64,000 bases of DNA from Podospora pseudocomata (lineage: Eukaryota; Ascomycota; Sordariomycetes; Sordariales; Podosporaceae), in NCBI RefSeq assembly GCF_035222375.1, contig NW_026946363.1:7378001-7442000 (forward strand), read 5' to 3'. Position numbers and translations under genes: made by a program. Below, in pieces: positions 12,067 to 24,297 of the stretch. The notes beneath the pieces are model-generated. The model did not search any database and was not told the origin of the DNA. It saw nothing but the letters and a program-made list of their open reading frames with translations. Position 1 is the first letter of the stretch; every line of letters begins with the position of its first letter.

Positions 12067-15000
12067 ATGATAGCCCCGTCGTCCCCAATTACCTTCCCGG
12101 CGAGCTCGTCTCCTGTCAAAGCCAAGAGACCTCGCCCAGCAGAACCACCGAAGCAGCACAAGCCCCGCGTTCTTGCTGGATTCCTCGCAGACGACGGTTC
12201 AGACGAAGACGACAATGACGACACTACACAACAGCCCTTGCCGAAGCGGCGAATGTTGGACTACGACACCCAGAATTCCGAAGTAACCGCGCATGATGGC
12301 AACGAGACTCAAGAGACAACGCCCCCAGAGAGCCAAGCGCCCCAGGAGTCGGAGGAAGAAGCAGAACGCTATGATCGTCTCTTTGGAACCCAAGTCACGC
12401 AAATCTTCCCTTCTCAGCCAACACAACCCTTGCCCGATTTTCTTCAGGATGACGAGTTCGTTCCCGCCCCCTACGGCATGTCAACATGCTCCGGAAAAAC
12501 GATCCCGATCCGCGAGCGCAAACCTACCGAGTCCATTTCCTACGCAACAATGGTAGCGGCACGGTCCCGAACAAAAGAAGGCCGCGCAAAGAAGAGCTAT
12601 TTTGGTATCGACATACACAGTCTCATGGACAAGGCCGCTCAGGAGCTTGCGAAGCCACGGAAGAAGACGACGGCGCCCATTGCGCCCCCTGTACACCCAG
12701 ACGAGCCACTGCTGTCCGTTGAACCCCAAGCGCAGCCGAAAAAGCAACGGCGGACACTTCTCTGGACCGAGAAATACAGAGCCCGGAACTTTATGGACCT
12801 CGTCGGCGATGACCTGACAAATCGTCAAGTGCTACGCTGGCTCAAGAAATGGGATCCAATCGTCTTTCCTAACACAGCCAAGACTCGTCCTTCTGCTCGC
12901 CGTCAACAGCAGCAACAAGGTCAGGAAGAGGAGGAACGGTTGCACCGCAAAATTCTCGTGCTCCATGGTCCACCAGGTCTCGGCAAGACGACGCTGGCAC
13001 ACGTGTGTGCCCGGCAGGCTGGATACGACGTTCTCGAGATCAATGCAAGTGACGACAGAAGCAAAGATGTAGTCAAGGGGCGCATCCGGACAACCTTGGG
13101 AACCGAAACAGTCAGAACTCTTGAGAACAAGAAGGCGGGAGAGACCGGGAAAAGAGACAAGATTGCGCGGCCAATCTGTGTGGTTGTGGATGAGGTGGAC
13201 GGCGTGGTTTCTGGATCCGGAGCAGGTGGTGAAGTAGGGTTTGTTAGGGCGCTTATTGATCTTGTCACTACCGATCAGAAGAATTCTTCGGGACAGGGAG
13301 GAGGGAAGAAGAAGAAAGGGGATGATTTCCGCCAGATGAGGCCGCTCATCCTGATTTGCAACGACGTCTACCATCCTTCTCTTAGGCCACTCAGACAATC
13401 TGGTTTGGCAGAGGTTATCCATGTGGGGAAACCCACTGTTGAAGCCGTGGTGACCAGGTTGAAGGCTGTTTTCGAGAAGGAGGGGATTCCCTGTGACCGG
13501 GATGCCGCACGAAAGCTATGTGAGGCTGCTTGGGGAATGACCAGTGGGCAAGATGTTCGGAAGGGTGCAGAAAGTACGGCCGAGGGAGATTTGAGAGGTG
13601 TCATGGTGGTGGGAGAATGGGTTGCCGGAAGGCTCAAAGCAACCTCAAAACAAGCCACGCCTTCTCTTACCCGACAATGGATAGACCAAAATGTCATTCA
13701 AGATCTAGCTCATGGAGGAGGAGGCGCCAGAGGCATTGGTCGCGGCGGCGTCAGAGAAATCGTCAACCGCATCTTCCAAGAAGGCGCTGGCTTCCCCAAA
13801 CAGAGCCTCCCCGTCGCCGCGAAGAAGAATGCTCTTCACGAGCAACCGCAGGCCCAGCTAGGCATCTCTGAACAAACCAAGAAATATGCCATGTCTCGCC
13901 TGCGTGAGATGATTGACACGAGCGGTGAGGTTGACCGGATCATGACAGAGATCTTCCTCGAATACCCCAACCGCGACTTCAACGACGACTCCTTCCTGAC
14001 CAAGCCCGACATCGCCTACGAATGGATGCACTTCCACGATACCTGCTCCTCCCGCATTTTCTCGGCCCAAGAGTGGGAGCTAGCGCAATACATCTCCCAA
14101 CCCGTCCTGGCATGCCACCACCTCTTTGCCTCCGCGCGTCGTCACCAGCCGGCTGCGCACGAAAGGAAATGGGGTGAAGACGACCCCAACGAGGCACCTC
14201 CCCTCCCCTTCTCCGGCCCCAGGGCCGACTACGAGGCGCGCGAGGCAGAAAAGCTCAACCGCGCCATCCTCCAGGGGATCCAGGACTCTTTACCGCCCTC
14301 ACTATCACGATCCTTCCGCAGCCCAGAAGACATCGCCACCGATTTCCTTCCTTATCTCGTCCGCTTGGTGTCACCAGATGTAAAGCCTGTCGTTATTGGG
14401 GGGAGCGACAAGACCGGTTCCATCGCGAGCGTCAGGCGAGAGGGCGAAAAGGCCATGGTGAGAAGAGCAGCCAACGTGCTGGCCGAGGTTGGGATTCAGT
14501 TACACAAAGGCAAGATTGAAGACGGTAGTGGCGGGTTGGTGGGCAGGACGACGTGGGTGTACCGGATGGAGCCGTGAGTTTTTGCCCCTTTTTCTTGGCC
14601 CCACTTTTACCACAGTACACACGCTGACATTTTGATACAGAGACTTGGATACCTTGGCCACCTTCGAGACGGCGTCTGCCTCCCAGTTCCTTTTTTCCCA
14701 AGCACCACCGACACGATATGCCGTCCGCCAAGTGTTGGATCAGGAGCTGGCCAAGACGATTGCCGCAAGAGAAACAGCCTCTCGCCAGGCACGGCTCAGA
14801 GCCGGCGGCGGTATCATCCCCCATATTGATGACAACAACAAGGAAAATACCCCTGATCATCTACAAAAGCTGGAGATGTTAAAGCAGCAGGACAAGATAG
14901 CAGTCAAGAAGGACTTTTTCGGGAGGATTATTGTGCTCAAGCCGGTGTTGAAAGATTCAAGTGGGAATGGAACGAAAAATACAGGGGCCGACGGGGAAAA

Positions 15001-15091
15001 GAAGGACAGGGTTTGGGTTACGTATCATGAAGGGATCAATAATGCTGTGAGGAAGCCGATAAGTTTGGAGGAGTTTTTGAGGGGGTTTTAG
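12067..15091 (+). CDS. ctf18: Ctf18, alternative RFC clamp-loader large subunit, 985 aa
   Basis: Exons 12067-14573 and 14641-15091, with a 67-nt intron (GTGAGT donor, CTGAC branch, ATACAG acceptor). The frame is open upstream, but ATG 12067 (MIAPSSP) is the first methionine. The N-terminal ~230 residues are acidic and disordered. The AAA+ core follows: RFC box LWTEKYRARNFMDLVGDD, Walker A GPPGLGKT (about residue 301), the INASDDRS element, and Walker B VVVDEVD (about residue 375). The C-terminal exon carries the family's FFGRIIVLKP and VWVTYHEG...NAVRKPISLEEFL segments, by which Ctf18 binds Dcc1-Ctf8 and polymerase epsilon. The complex loads PCNA and supports sister-chromatid cohesion and the replication checkpoint. 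Length and domain order are normal for the family. Confidence 0.95.
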
Positions 15092-15725
15092 AAACTGTTG
15101 ATATGCATACTTTTGTTGCTTGTTTACTGTACTTTTGAATGTTGTGCAAGCAGAGCGGTGCATAGCAGGCATGTAGCGTGAGGACTTCAGAGATTCTTGA
15201 AAGAAAGGCCTACTCGTAGCTGCCTTAGTGGCCCTTTGCACATTTGTATTGCATAGGAGTCTCTTTTCATGTACCAAGCGGGTGCATTTTGTCACAAAAT
15301 TGCCGAGCTACCTCACATCTACATCTACAAATCCAGTGAAGCCTTAATGAGCTCCATATAACAAGAAGAAAAAAAGACGCAAGAAAAGAAACTACAAGTA
15401 AGATTACCCCCACCACCTTGGGCCTCAGTATTACGTTGTCTGACATGTCACTACCCCCAGCTCGCCAACAAATGTGACCATTCACCTTTCCTCCACTCCC
15501 ATAGAATGACATTGCACCACTGGCAAATCAACAAGGGCCATCCATCTTTTCTCCACCCCCTCTCCACCCCGTCAACTTTCTGGTCTCCAAATTGCGGTCG
15601 CCTTGTCCATTCTAACATTCGGTCCGCAAATCCCTATTTTTTTTTTTTTTTTGAGTCCGTCCCAGTCTCCGGGATCTGCCAGGAACCCGAACAGAGACCT
15701 AACGGGTCCGCCAACAGAGAGGTCG
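15092..15725. other. Intergenic
   Basis: 630 bases between convergent units. It contains a poly-T run of about 17 nt at 15637-15653. No gene seen. Confidence 0.6.
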
Positions 15726-16664
15726 TCATGTCCGGTACCCGTGAAAATGATCGAACGCTTTTAACCACTGCAACTCGCTTTGCTCTTCCAGTCTGTCGTC
15801 TCCTGTAGTCGGTCCTAGGATCCACTCGCCACTCCTGGTCAGCCAGCTGATGTCGCTATCAACATCCACGACCTCCAGCAGGACCAGCCGTTCTTCGGAA
15901 TGGAGCTTTCTTATGAGAACCACCCCATCCTTTGGCGTAATTAATGGCCTTTGTGATCAAGCGTTTTGTCGGGTCGAGGTTGTAATGGTCATCTAAGAAC
16001 ATCCCCCAGTCGTCTTCAAAGACCAAATAATCTTGGTCCCGCAGAGCTCTAAGCAAAGACTATCCCCGTAGGGATACTTGCGGGGAGTGGGCGCTGTGAA
16101 GACCACGGGTAGTATGCTGTGGAAGGCCTGGTTGTCCGGGTTTGGAGACCAGCCATGAATCAATGGTCTTCGGAGAGTGGGAATACCCGAGGCGAGTGTC
16201 GAAGGGGACTTTGGTTTGACCACGAATTTGAAGTTTTGGCTCAAGTTGTCCACCTCCGGATTGAACCTGACAGCTGCGTTCTGGAGTTCAACTTCGCCAT
16301 TATGCAGAAGTGAAGTGTGGAATCTTCTGCAGGCGTGAGCCCGAGCTTCTCTCGACACATGGTACAGGACCGAAGGTTGACGAACATGCCAACCAACTCG
16401 TGGATGGTAGTTGGTCCCCGGCCGGCGCAGCATCTTGAGCACATTCGCTCTCAATTCGTCGCGGGTCGCCCATGCCCAGGTATTACTCTCTGGATTGAAG
16501 CGCTCCTTTTTGCCAAGGAGGTTCCGGTCCATGATGTCTACCCCAACCAAGCGCGACTTGTCGCTGCCTTCCAAAGACATGAATTCGTCCCAAGCCCGGG
16601 CGCGGGTCTCGCCGGATAGATGCCAAAATCGACCAAAGCTAAGAGCCACTTCCGTCGAAGGCAT
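15726..16664 (-). pseudogene. 2EXR-like protein gene with frame breaks
   Basis: The main frame (16664-15993, 223 codons) starts FGRFWHLSGETRARAWDEF and contains PSVLYHVSREARAHACRRF. Together these resemble the paired F-L-E-R-W and VCRESR elements of fungal 2EXR proteins. Sequence in the same style continues in a second frame (about 16060-15930: RALRDQDYLVFEDDWGMFLDD) and then a third (about 15930-15726: VVLIRKLHSEERLVLLEVVDV), so two frame shifts are needed to read it through. The first could be bridged by a poor 47-nt intron (GTGGTC...GATAG); I found no intron for the second. It is probably a young pseudogene, or possibly assembly error or unusual splicing. The family often varies in number between strains. 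Confidence 0.5.
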
Positions 16665-18247
16665 TTTTGTTTCGGCGGAAAGGCCTAAATCACAGTAATT
16701 ATAGAGTTCGACATGAGTAACACGCGTTTCTTCATATATCGTGCTGCGTCATGTTGGAGGACGTAAGGGGCTTACCGTGTCTTCTCAAGGCTGTGATTCA
16801 AAGTTAACAAGGCAGGAGCCAGGGGCCTTACTCTAGCTTGTAATCTGTCAGCTCCTGTCTCTCCAGGATGGAAAAGTCCCCCGAGCCGGGTCGGGCACTC
16901 AGGTGTGGCATTGAATATTTCGATTGAATTCTCGTGGCCTAAATGCGGGCGGAAGTATGGCGTATCGCAAGGGGACCCAACTGCATAATAAATGAATAAA
17001 TAAATAAATGGCATTGAAGTCACTGAAGAAGAAGAATATCGATCCAAATGCGGATCTGTTCCTCTTACACGGCCTCGGAGCTGGCGCTATTCCCATTCTC
17101 CGTTCCAGAGACACAACCTCGTACCATGAAATTGTATCCTCTCACCGCTTCAGCCGCCGGCTTGACATTATGACGCGATTTGACACTAGTCGCCATATAC
17201 ATAATAGCATTTAGCACCACTAATTTGAAAGAAGAGCAATTTCCAACGTAAACACGTCACTGATCAAGAACATGCCGCAGGCTGAGAGCAGCGTATCAAA
17301 CACAAATGCTACCACGGGCTGACGGGCGTTTGAATTATGTCGAAACACTGATAAAGTGCCCAGTCAACAAAACCATGAACCTCACTCTACGAGATAACCT
17401 GTCTCAACTGCTCCTTCGCCTAAACCGGCACGTGCATGATGACGAATCAAAGGGAAAAAAAATCAGGGAACCAGTATATGTGGGGAGATCTGCCATAAAG
17501 ATGGTACCGCGGACTATGTAACGAACTTGGAGAAAACAGTACAGAGCCAAACCGGTGAACCTGTGATAACAAGTTCGGGATGAAATGCAGAGAAGCAGAA
17601 GTGAGTCCAGCACACTGCAAGTCGAATGTTCATTCTGTCTTTTGGGGTCTTGGTGATTCTCAGCTTCGTTCCAAGAAATTAACATACCCCGAGTACCTCC
17701 TCGGCGATCAAGATTCGACATGGACAAGGGACAGAGGTGGAACTAGAGAACAAATGCCGGACCCACAGGGTGTTCGCCGATGTGGAAGCTCCACAGGGTG
17801 AAGGTCCCCGTTGTTCGGCTGGCAGTTCCAGAAACAGTGGGCTCCGGGAGCAAGGGTCTCCTGCACAACCGAGTTTCTGTTCGGCGAGTGGTGAAGTGGA
17901 AGCTGAGATCCGGGATGTCGAGAAAAACGAAGGGCGGCTCATGGCTTGGGGCCAAAAGGGGATGATCGCCGCAAGCTCATGCCAGTGGTGGTTAAAACAG
18001 GATATCAGCGAAAACATCCAGACCAATCAGTGGGTTACCGTATACTTGCCAGAGGGAACTGTGGAATGGTGAAAGCCTGTCGGCCCTTGGGCACAAATTG
18101 AAGTAGCAGTATCCTATGTTGTAAGTAGAGATATAAATATACATGGGCCGCATGAGCCCGAATCTCAGCATGTACACAGAAAGAACCATATCCGAGAATT
18201 CCAAACTTGGGCAACTGTCCCACTACCCTCACTTGACCAACCCGACC
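16665..18247. other. Intergenic
   Basis: About 1.6 kb with no supported gene. A short AAAT-type tandem run lies at about 16986-17010. Open frames near 17.7-18.0 kb lack domains and splice partners. Confidence 0.6.
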
Positions 18248-19423
18248 TCAACCAATCAACAACCCCATCAACCCTCCCGCCGCAAACGTCGCCCCGACCG
18301 TCAAAAAACTCGACATCGACAGCAGTGAAATCCCCGAGATCCCATGCCCAGATGTGCAACCCCCAGCCATCCTCGACCCCAAGATCATCAAGAACCCACC
18401 CACCGCCGCGCTCAAGGGACTGACAACCACATCCGTCACTTCGCCAAACTTGGGGGCACCGTGCGAGAGGATATACGACCCAACAATAACACCCGCAGAG
18501 AACAGCATGTTCCTGTACTTCTCCGGCACCAGCTTTCCACCAAGCATCCACCCGCCGACTTCCTCATACGAAGTAGACATGCCGACCAGGCAACCCCTGA
18601 CAACCAAGCTCAGCAGCTGCGCTCCGGCAATCAACATCCCGCCATAATAAGGAGGGATCTTGGCTTCTGGGCCAACTTCGGTGAATTTGGCTGCGGCAAT
18701 AACGATGCCGACAAACATGGCCTCCAACCCAAGCAACAAAGTCCCCTTGCTGACCCCCAGAACCTCGTGGACTGTTGCTTTTGGTGATGGTGATGCCGAG
18801 CCAGCCTTTGGTGGTGTTGGACATTGGGTGAGCAGTGGCTTCAGGAACCCTGACCAGACTACACCGGCAAGGGAGGCACCGGCGAAGGCGTACACTCCTG
18901 ACTTGACACCTACTCCCAGCTGGGCGAGGACTGTGCCGGGGCAGGCGCCGGAGAGCATCATTCCTGAGCCGAGGAGGATACCGCCTAGGATGTTGCCGTC
19001 GTAGGGGCCGAACAGCCCGAGGCTGGAGGCGGCACGGGGGACGAGGTTCGGATGGTTCGGTTGGAGGGCTTGGGCTATTGAGACGGTGGCTCTGAGGGGG
19101 TGTTAGCTTGAGATGTGAGGAGAGTGACGAAACCAGGAGTAGACGTACGCTGAACCGGCAGCCGCGGTGAGGAAGGTTTGGATCATGTGGAAGTTGGTGA
19201 AGTTGAGTTGTGAGATGATGACCGAAGGTTGGAATACTCCTGATGCTGTCAAGGCGGCACCAAAGGCGGCGCCTGTGAGGAGGGTGTTGATTTCTGACAT
19301 TGCTCCTGTTTGTTCGGTTTGTTGTCTCTGTGAGCGAGAAGCACTTTCAGTTGTTGGTGTGTATGATGGCAAAAGTGATGAAGATTCGCCTGGCTGATTG
19401 TGACTTGGGAGAGAAGACGACAT
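18248..19423 (-). CDS. YeeE/YedE-family sulfur-compound transporter, 372 aa
   Basis: Exons 19423-19149 and 19091-18248, with a 57-nt intron (GTACGT donor, GCTAAC branch, CTCAG acceptor). A Ser/Gln-rich cytosolic N-terminus of about 45 residues precedes a multi-helix membrane protein. The three family cysteine motifs are visible: GACPG (Cys142), RGC in VVRGCLVG (Cys259) and GGCTSGHGxSG (Cys337). In bacterial YeeE/TsuA, conserved cysteines of this kind pass thiosulfate through the membrane by S-H-S contacts. Thiosulfate or another reduced sulfur species is therefore the likely substrate, by family inference. The two internal halves have the repeat typical of the fold. It is transcribed divergently from a persulfide dioxygenase across a 1.3-kb gap. 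The bacterial-style pairing suggests ancient horizontal transfer, but the intron and codon use look native. Confidence 0.93.
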
Positions 19424-20698
19424 TGGGATGGAATGATCTTGAGATGACGAGCTAAAAATATTATACTGTTATGTTATGTCTGTGCCCTGATCCAGGCGGG
19501 TCTGTTCTTTAATATCGGCGGTTCGTTCATTCTGCGGGCTTCGGGGAACAGTCTTAACGGCGGCGGACGGACGTTCAGAAGGGTGGGAGTGTGGGGTATC
19601 AACGAACGTCACCTCTTCAGCCACCACACCACCATCCCAACCTGCGAAGTTGCTGCAGGGCATAGAATCAACGCAAGGGGCCAGCCTTGGTGGCGTGAGC
19701 ATGCCATCCTGCCAGATGATTACGAATCCATCAGCGAATCGTGGGTAACTGTCAAAGCATCAACATGAGATGTTTGGTCAGTGGAGCACCTTTGCCATGA
19801 CAGCTTCAACGTTACCGAGCTGACCGACACCTCCCGAGAACATGTCTATTTTGGTCAATGCAGGGACAAAATCCCGATCACAACCGTTGCCAACACGTGG
19901 GACTTTACCGGCTTCCAGAGCGAGCGAACCAGCAGTGCCCAGGCATGACGCACTGAGACAGCTTTTCCGCCGGGGACCAACCAGGGTATCGGGTGCTTCG
20001 AGAAGCAAAAGCAAAGCTGGGATTTCTTTGTGGGAAGAGGTGGTCGCCGATCGTGCACAGGCCATCCGGGGCGGGAACCGCATATCGGGGTCCAGTGGGT
20101 CTCAACCCCGGCAGCCCCCGAGAACCCGGGGCTCGGCAGTGGGCCCCTAGGTCGTATCTTATCCCCGGAGCTGACAAGCCTATGGCGTTCACATCGGCGA
20201 GCTGCATAAGCAATTGTGTCAGAGGCAGTGCAGTATATGAAACGGCATCCGGGCTTGGGTAGCTGTGAACTTGAGGTCCCCGACCCCAATGTTCCATTGT
20301 CATCATCACCGATATTCATGCATTACATCGACGCCGTTTTATGTCAGCAATTATCTCTGCTGCACTAGGGGATGGCGGCTTTACGCCTTGTGATCTCACG
20401 CAGGACCTCAAGAGGATGTCACGATGTATTGAAGTTGATCCCCGACCATGTACATGCCGGGACACATGCCCTTGCCTGGTCCCCGGCTCAGAGCCCTTCT
20501 CATGGAGCGACCAGGTGCTCCCGGATCTCGGTCATCTGGAGTTCTTCTTGTATGACGGTCGAAAGCTACGTCGGCGATTAATCCTCAGCCTGATGTTAGA
20601 ATAAACTTGTCACAAATAAAAGCCAGAGGTGACTGCCCACCAGTTCATCCATTCTATTTCATCCAACCATCGTGCTACAAATTATCCAAACACTCAAC
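19424..20698. other. Divergent promoter region of the sulfur-gene pair
   Basis: 1.27 kb between the divergent transporter and persulfide dioxygenase genes. Frames on both strands overlap without a domain. The length allows two separate promoters as well as shared regulation; I could not identify a specific factor site. Confidence 0.5.
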
Positions 20699-21954
20699 AT
20701 GGCATCTCCGATTGTCCACCCCATCTTTGAGCCTGTCACGGGCACCTGGCAATACATCATTGCTGACCCGTCCACCCTTGCCGCCGCCATCATCGACCCC
20801 GTGCTTGATTTTGAACCCGCCCGCAATACCGTCTCCACGGCCACTGCTGATTCGTTACTCGATATCGTCGTCCAGAACAACTACAAAGTTGGTTATCTTC
20901 TCGAGACACATACCCATGCAGACCATCTGTCTGCTTCCCGGTACCTCCAGCTCAAGCTCGCGCAATCAACAAACCCGAAAACAGGGGTTGGCAAGCGCAT
21001 CGTCCAGGTCCAAACCACATTTGCCCAGAAATACGGAGTCGAACAATCCGAACTCGAAGATGTTTTCGATTTTCTTTGGGAGGATGACCAGACTTTCAGA
21101 ATCGGTGACTTGGAGGCAAAGGTGGTCCATCTGCCTGGCCACACGCCTGATCATGTTGGATATTTGATTGGCGGTTCGTTTTTGGTCTCTTTCCAGCTCT
21201 GTCAGTGATTTTGATGCTGACCGCCTCACCTTAACCACCGCAGACAACATCTTTTGTGGCGATTCTCTGTTCCTCCCTGACGTTGGCTCAGCCCGTTGCG
21301 ACTTCCCCGGAGGAGACGCTGTCCAACTGTTAGTGCAACCCTTTGCTCCCTTTCTCTGTTGTCTTTGCTTCTGCTCCATCCCTCTCATCAAGCCTTACTC
21401 CCGGCCCTTCCCCGTGTCCTCTCACTGCTCCCTCCCTGTTGCTCCAGTTGTACCTCACTTGCTCCTCCCTGTTGGTTCCCTGCTCGGTTCCTACACACCC
21501 TTTTGCCCATTTCCCCTTTTGCATTACCAAGTTAGCACAGTACCACATCACCACATTTGCACATTCCCCTCCTTCAACCATACTCCTTTTCATCTGATCA
21601 GTAAAACTAACAACTCCTTTCTCTCTATACAGCTACCACTCAGTCCAAACCCTCTTCTCCCTCCCCCCACATTACAAGATCTACACAGGCCACGATTACC
21701 CATCCGGCGACCGCAGCGACCCAGTCCCTTACACGACAGTAGCCGAGCAACAAGAACGGAACAAACACCTCAAGATTGGCACAACACAACAAGAGTTTGT
21801 GAACTGGAGGCAGGAGAGGGACTCGGGGCTTGGGGAGCCGAGGTTGCTGCACCAGAGTCTGCAGGTTAATATCCGAGGAGGGAGACTGCCGAGGAGTGGG
21901 ATGTTGGTTTTGCCTTTGAAGGGGACCAGGGAGGTGGGGGGTGTGAGGCTTTGA
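20699..21954 (+). CDS. Persulfide dioxygenase (ETHE1/Blh-like MBL fold), 293 aa
   Basis: Exons 20699-21173, 21244-21328 and 21633-21954. Introns are 70 nt (weak GTTCGT donor, CGCAG acceptor) and 304 nt (GTTAGT...ATACAG), and the phases close. Starts at ATG 20699 after CAAC. The metallo-beta-lactamase metal site is complete: HTHADH (His71, His73, Asp75, His76), PGHTPDH (His148), CGDSLFLPD, SARCDFPGG (Asp178) and GHDY (His207). This set matches the mono-iron persulfide dioxygenase group that oxidises glutathione persulfide to sulfite and GSH in sulfide detoxification. There is no rhodanese domain, and I see no clear mitochondrial presequence, so location is open. The divergent YeeE/YedE gene suggests a joint role in handling reduced sulfur. 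A hydroxyacylglutathione hydrolase is the main alternative, but the DFPGG pattern argues for the dioxygenase subgroup. Confidence 0.88.
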
Positions 21955-22431
21955 GGATGGACGTGCCGGGTGGTTGTTTGAATATATAAGATGTGTTGAT
22001 TGTTGATTGTCATTGGGCTAACACCCTTTTGTTTGTTTACCTAGTGCCTATACCCCAAGGGCTATTACGTTGGAAAGAATTGTGACTGATACGAGGAGAA
22101 TCTTATGTCATTTTGAGCTGGACAGCTCCGCCATCAATTCCGGTTTATGGAGTTTGATTGGATACATTGCTGCTGCAGTTGGACCCAAAGCTCTATGCTG
22201 TTGTAGTGCCAATGCAACAGCAAGACAGACGATGCACAGTGAACACGCGACGGTGTGGCACAGCTATAGCCGTTGGTTGTTTACTTCAGTATAAAATCTT
22301 AAATAACCTATCCCCATAAGAAACTGCTAAATATGAAGCGATCGCTCTTGTACATGCCTGGATGGCACTGGGATCTCTGCTCTTTATTGGACAAGGGGCA
22401 GCTTTTTTGAGACTTGCTGGGTCATATTGCA
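21955..22431. other. Intergenic
   Basis: 477 bases between two same-strand genes. No gene seen. Confidence 0.6.
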
Positions 22432-24136
22432 ATGGAGTTGCTCATATCTCTCTTGTCATGGCAATCGATTGCAGTCCCGGCGGTTGCCTACTGCCTCACT
22501 CTTGCATTCTACCGCCTTTACTTGGATCCTCTTGCCAAATTTCCCGGCCCAAAGCTCGCCGCAATCACTCGCTACTACGAGGCGTATTACGACGTGGTCA
22601 AAAAGGGACAGTATACCTTTCGCATCGCCGAGATGCACAGGCAATATGGTAAGTCGTCGATTATTGAATTCTTCGACCCTGTCAGCTGACGACATACAGG
22701 GCCCATCGTCCGGAGCAGTCCTTACGAGCTTCACATCAACGACCCAGCCTATTTTGAAAAGCTCTACCGCCACGAGGGGCGCTGGAACAAGTACGACTGG
22801 TCGGTCGATGCCCAGAATGCCCTTGGTGCCATCATCTTTACACCGGACCACCACGAGCACAAGGCCCGTCGGGCACCGCTTAATGCCTATTTTTCCAAAT
22901 CAAGGGTTGTCCGCCATCAGGATATGATCATCCGTAAGCTAGAAAAGCTCTGCGGGCGGATTGGCGAGTTTGCAAAAGCTGGAAGAGTGATCGATCTCGG
23001 CGCTGCTATAAGTGCTTTCCAGAGGGATGCTTCGACAGAGTATGTTCTTGGGAAGGACTATAACAGTCTTGACCAACCGGACTTCAGTGTCGGTATGACA
23101 AGAATCATGCATGGTGGCGGAAGGATGTGGCACTTGACCAAGCACATCCGCTGGTACGGGCCTGCTATGCTTTCTATTCCGAAGGAGTTTCTCATCAAGA
23201 GCGCTGATCCGGATACGTCAAACTTTATGCGCTATGCGCGAGTACATACAGCAGTCTACCATTCTTACCCGAGGGGAACGGTTGCTGATGTTGCACACAG
23301 GACAGCGAAGAGGACACCGCGCAGCTACTCAAAGCGGCCGCTTCTTACAACCCGGATGATGACACCCCCCGAACCATCGTTCACGAGATCTATGACTCCA
23401 ATCTTCCCCCCAAGGACAAGACGATCAAGCGTGTCTTTGCCGACGTCGTCTCAGTGACGGGAGCCGGCTTCGAAACAACAGCCAGCCTCCTCCGGCTGGT
23501 TATCTACAACGTCTTTAGCAACACCGACATTCTAACTCGCCTGCGAGCCGAGCTCACCGAGGCAGCTACTCGGTCCTCGTCTCCGGATGGATCTATCCCC
23601 CTGCAGACACTTGAACAGCTACCGTATCTAACGGCCGTTTTGATGGAGGGTATGCGCTTAAGTCCTGCTATTGCCTCCCGCTCTCAGCGTACCGCTCCCG
23701 ACAGAGATTTGATCTATGACAAGTATCGCATCCCGGCTGGAACACCTGTGGGCATGACGGTTCTGTTGATGCACACGGACGAAAGGCTGTACCCGGATCC
23801 GCATCGGTTTCAGCCGGAGAGGTGGGTAGATCCGGAGGCGAGGAAGAAGGCTGAGAAGACGTACGCGCCGTTCTCGAGAGGTACGAGGATCTGTCTTGGG
23901 ATGCAGTAGGTTTCCTCTATTTGTCATCGTCCGTCCTGTGATCCGACCTGACCGTTTGAGCTAGTCTTGCCTGGGCAGAAATGTATCTGCTTATGGCTGC
24001 GATCGTGCAAAAGTTTGACTTTGACTTTGATGGTCTCACACCAAAGGACCATTTCAAGGTCGTGAGCGACCAGTTCATCGTCAGCACCAAGGGGAAGGCT
24101 GTTTTGGAGACAAGGGTGTCGCTTCGTCAGCGTTGA
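22432..24136 (+). CDS. Cytochrome P450 monooxygenase, 511 aa
   Basis: Exons 22432-22648, 22700-23241, 23301-23905 and 23965-24136. Introns of 51, 59 and 59 nt have GTAAGT, GTACAT and GTAGGT donors. An N-terminal membrane anchor (about residues 5-30) is followed by a Pro-Gly hinge (FPGPKLAA). The I-helix reads GAGFETTA (the usual A/G-G-x-E/D-T-T). The K-helix ExxR is EGMR, the PERF-like motif is PERW, and the heme loop is [10 protein letters not shown] with axial Cys451. The overall style resembles the trichodiene oxygenase/CYP58-like clade of microsomal fungal P450s, but no terpene cyclase or polyketide synthase is nearby and the substrate is unknown. The last intron cuts just after the heme loop, joining CLGM to HLAWAEM. 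Confidence 0.93.
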
Positions 24137-24297
24137 GACCGGTCTGAATTGTATCTCTGGAAAGTGGGAAGAAAATTCATGACGACGGTTGGCACGGTCA
24201 TAGGAAAAAAGCATCAGGGGTTTCAGGGGTGGAGACCCACTTTTTCCCCCTATCTCTCCCCTAACTGAGTACAAATCAAATCAACCCAAGCGAATTC

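Noticed and set aside
19855-20319. Frames within the divergent sulfur promoter
   Set aside because: Several frames overlap on both strands; none has a motif or plausible start context.
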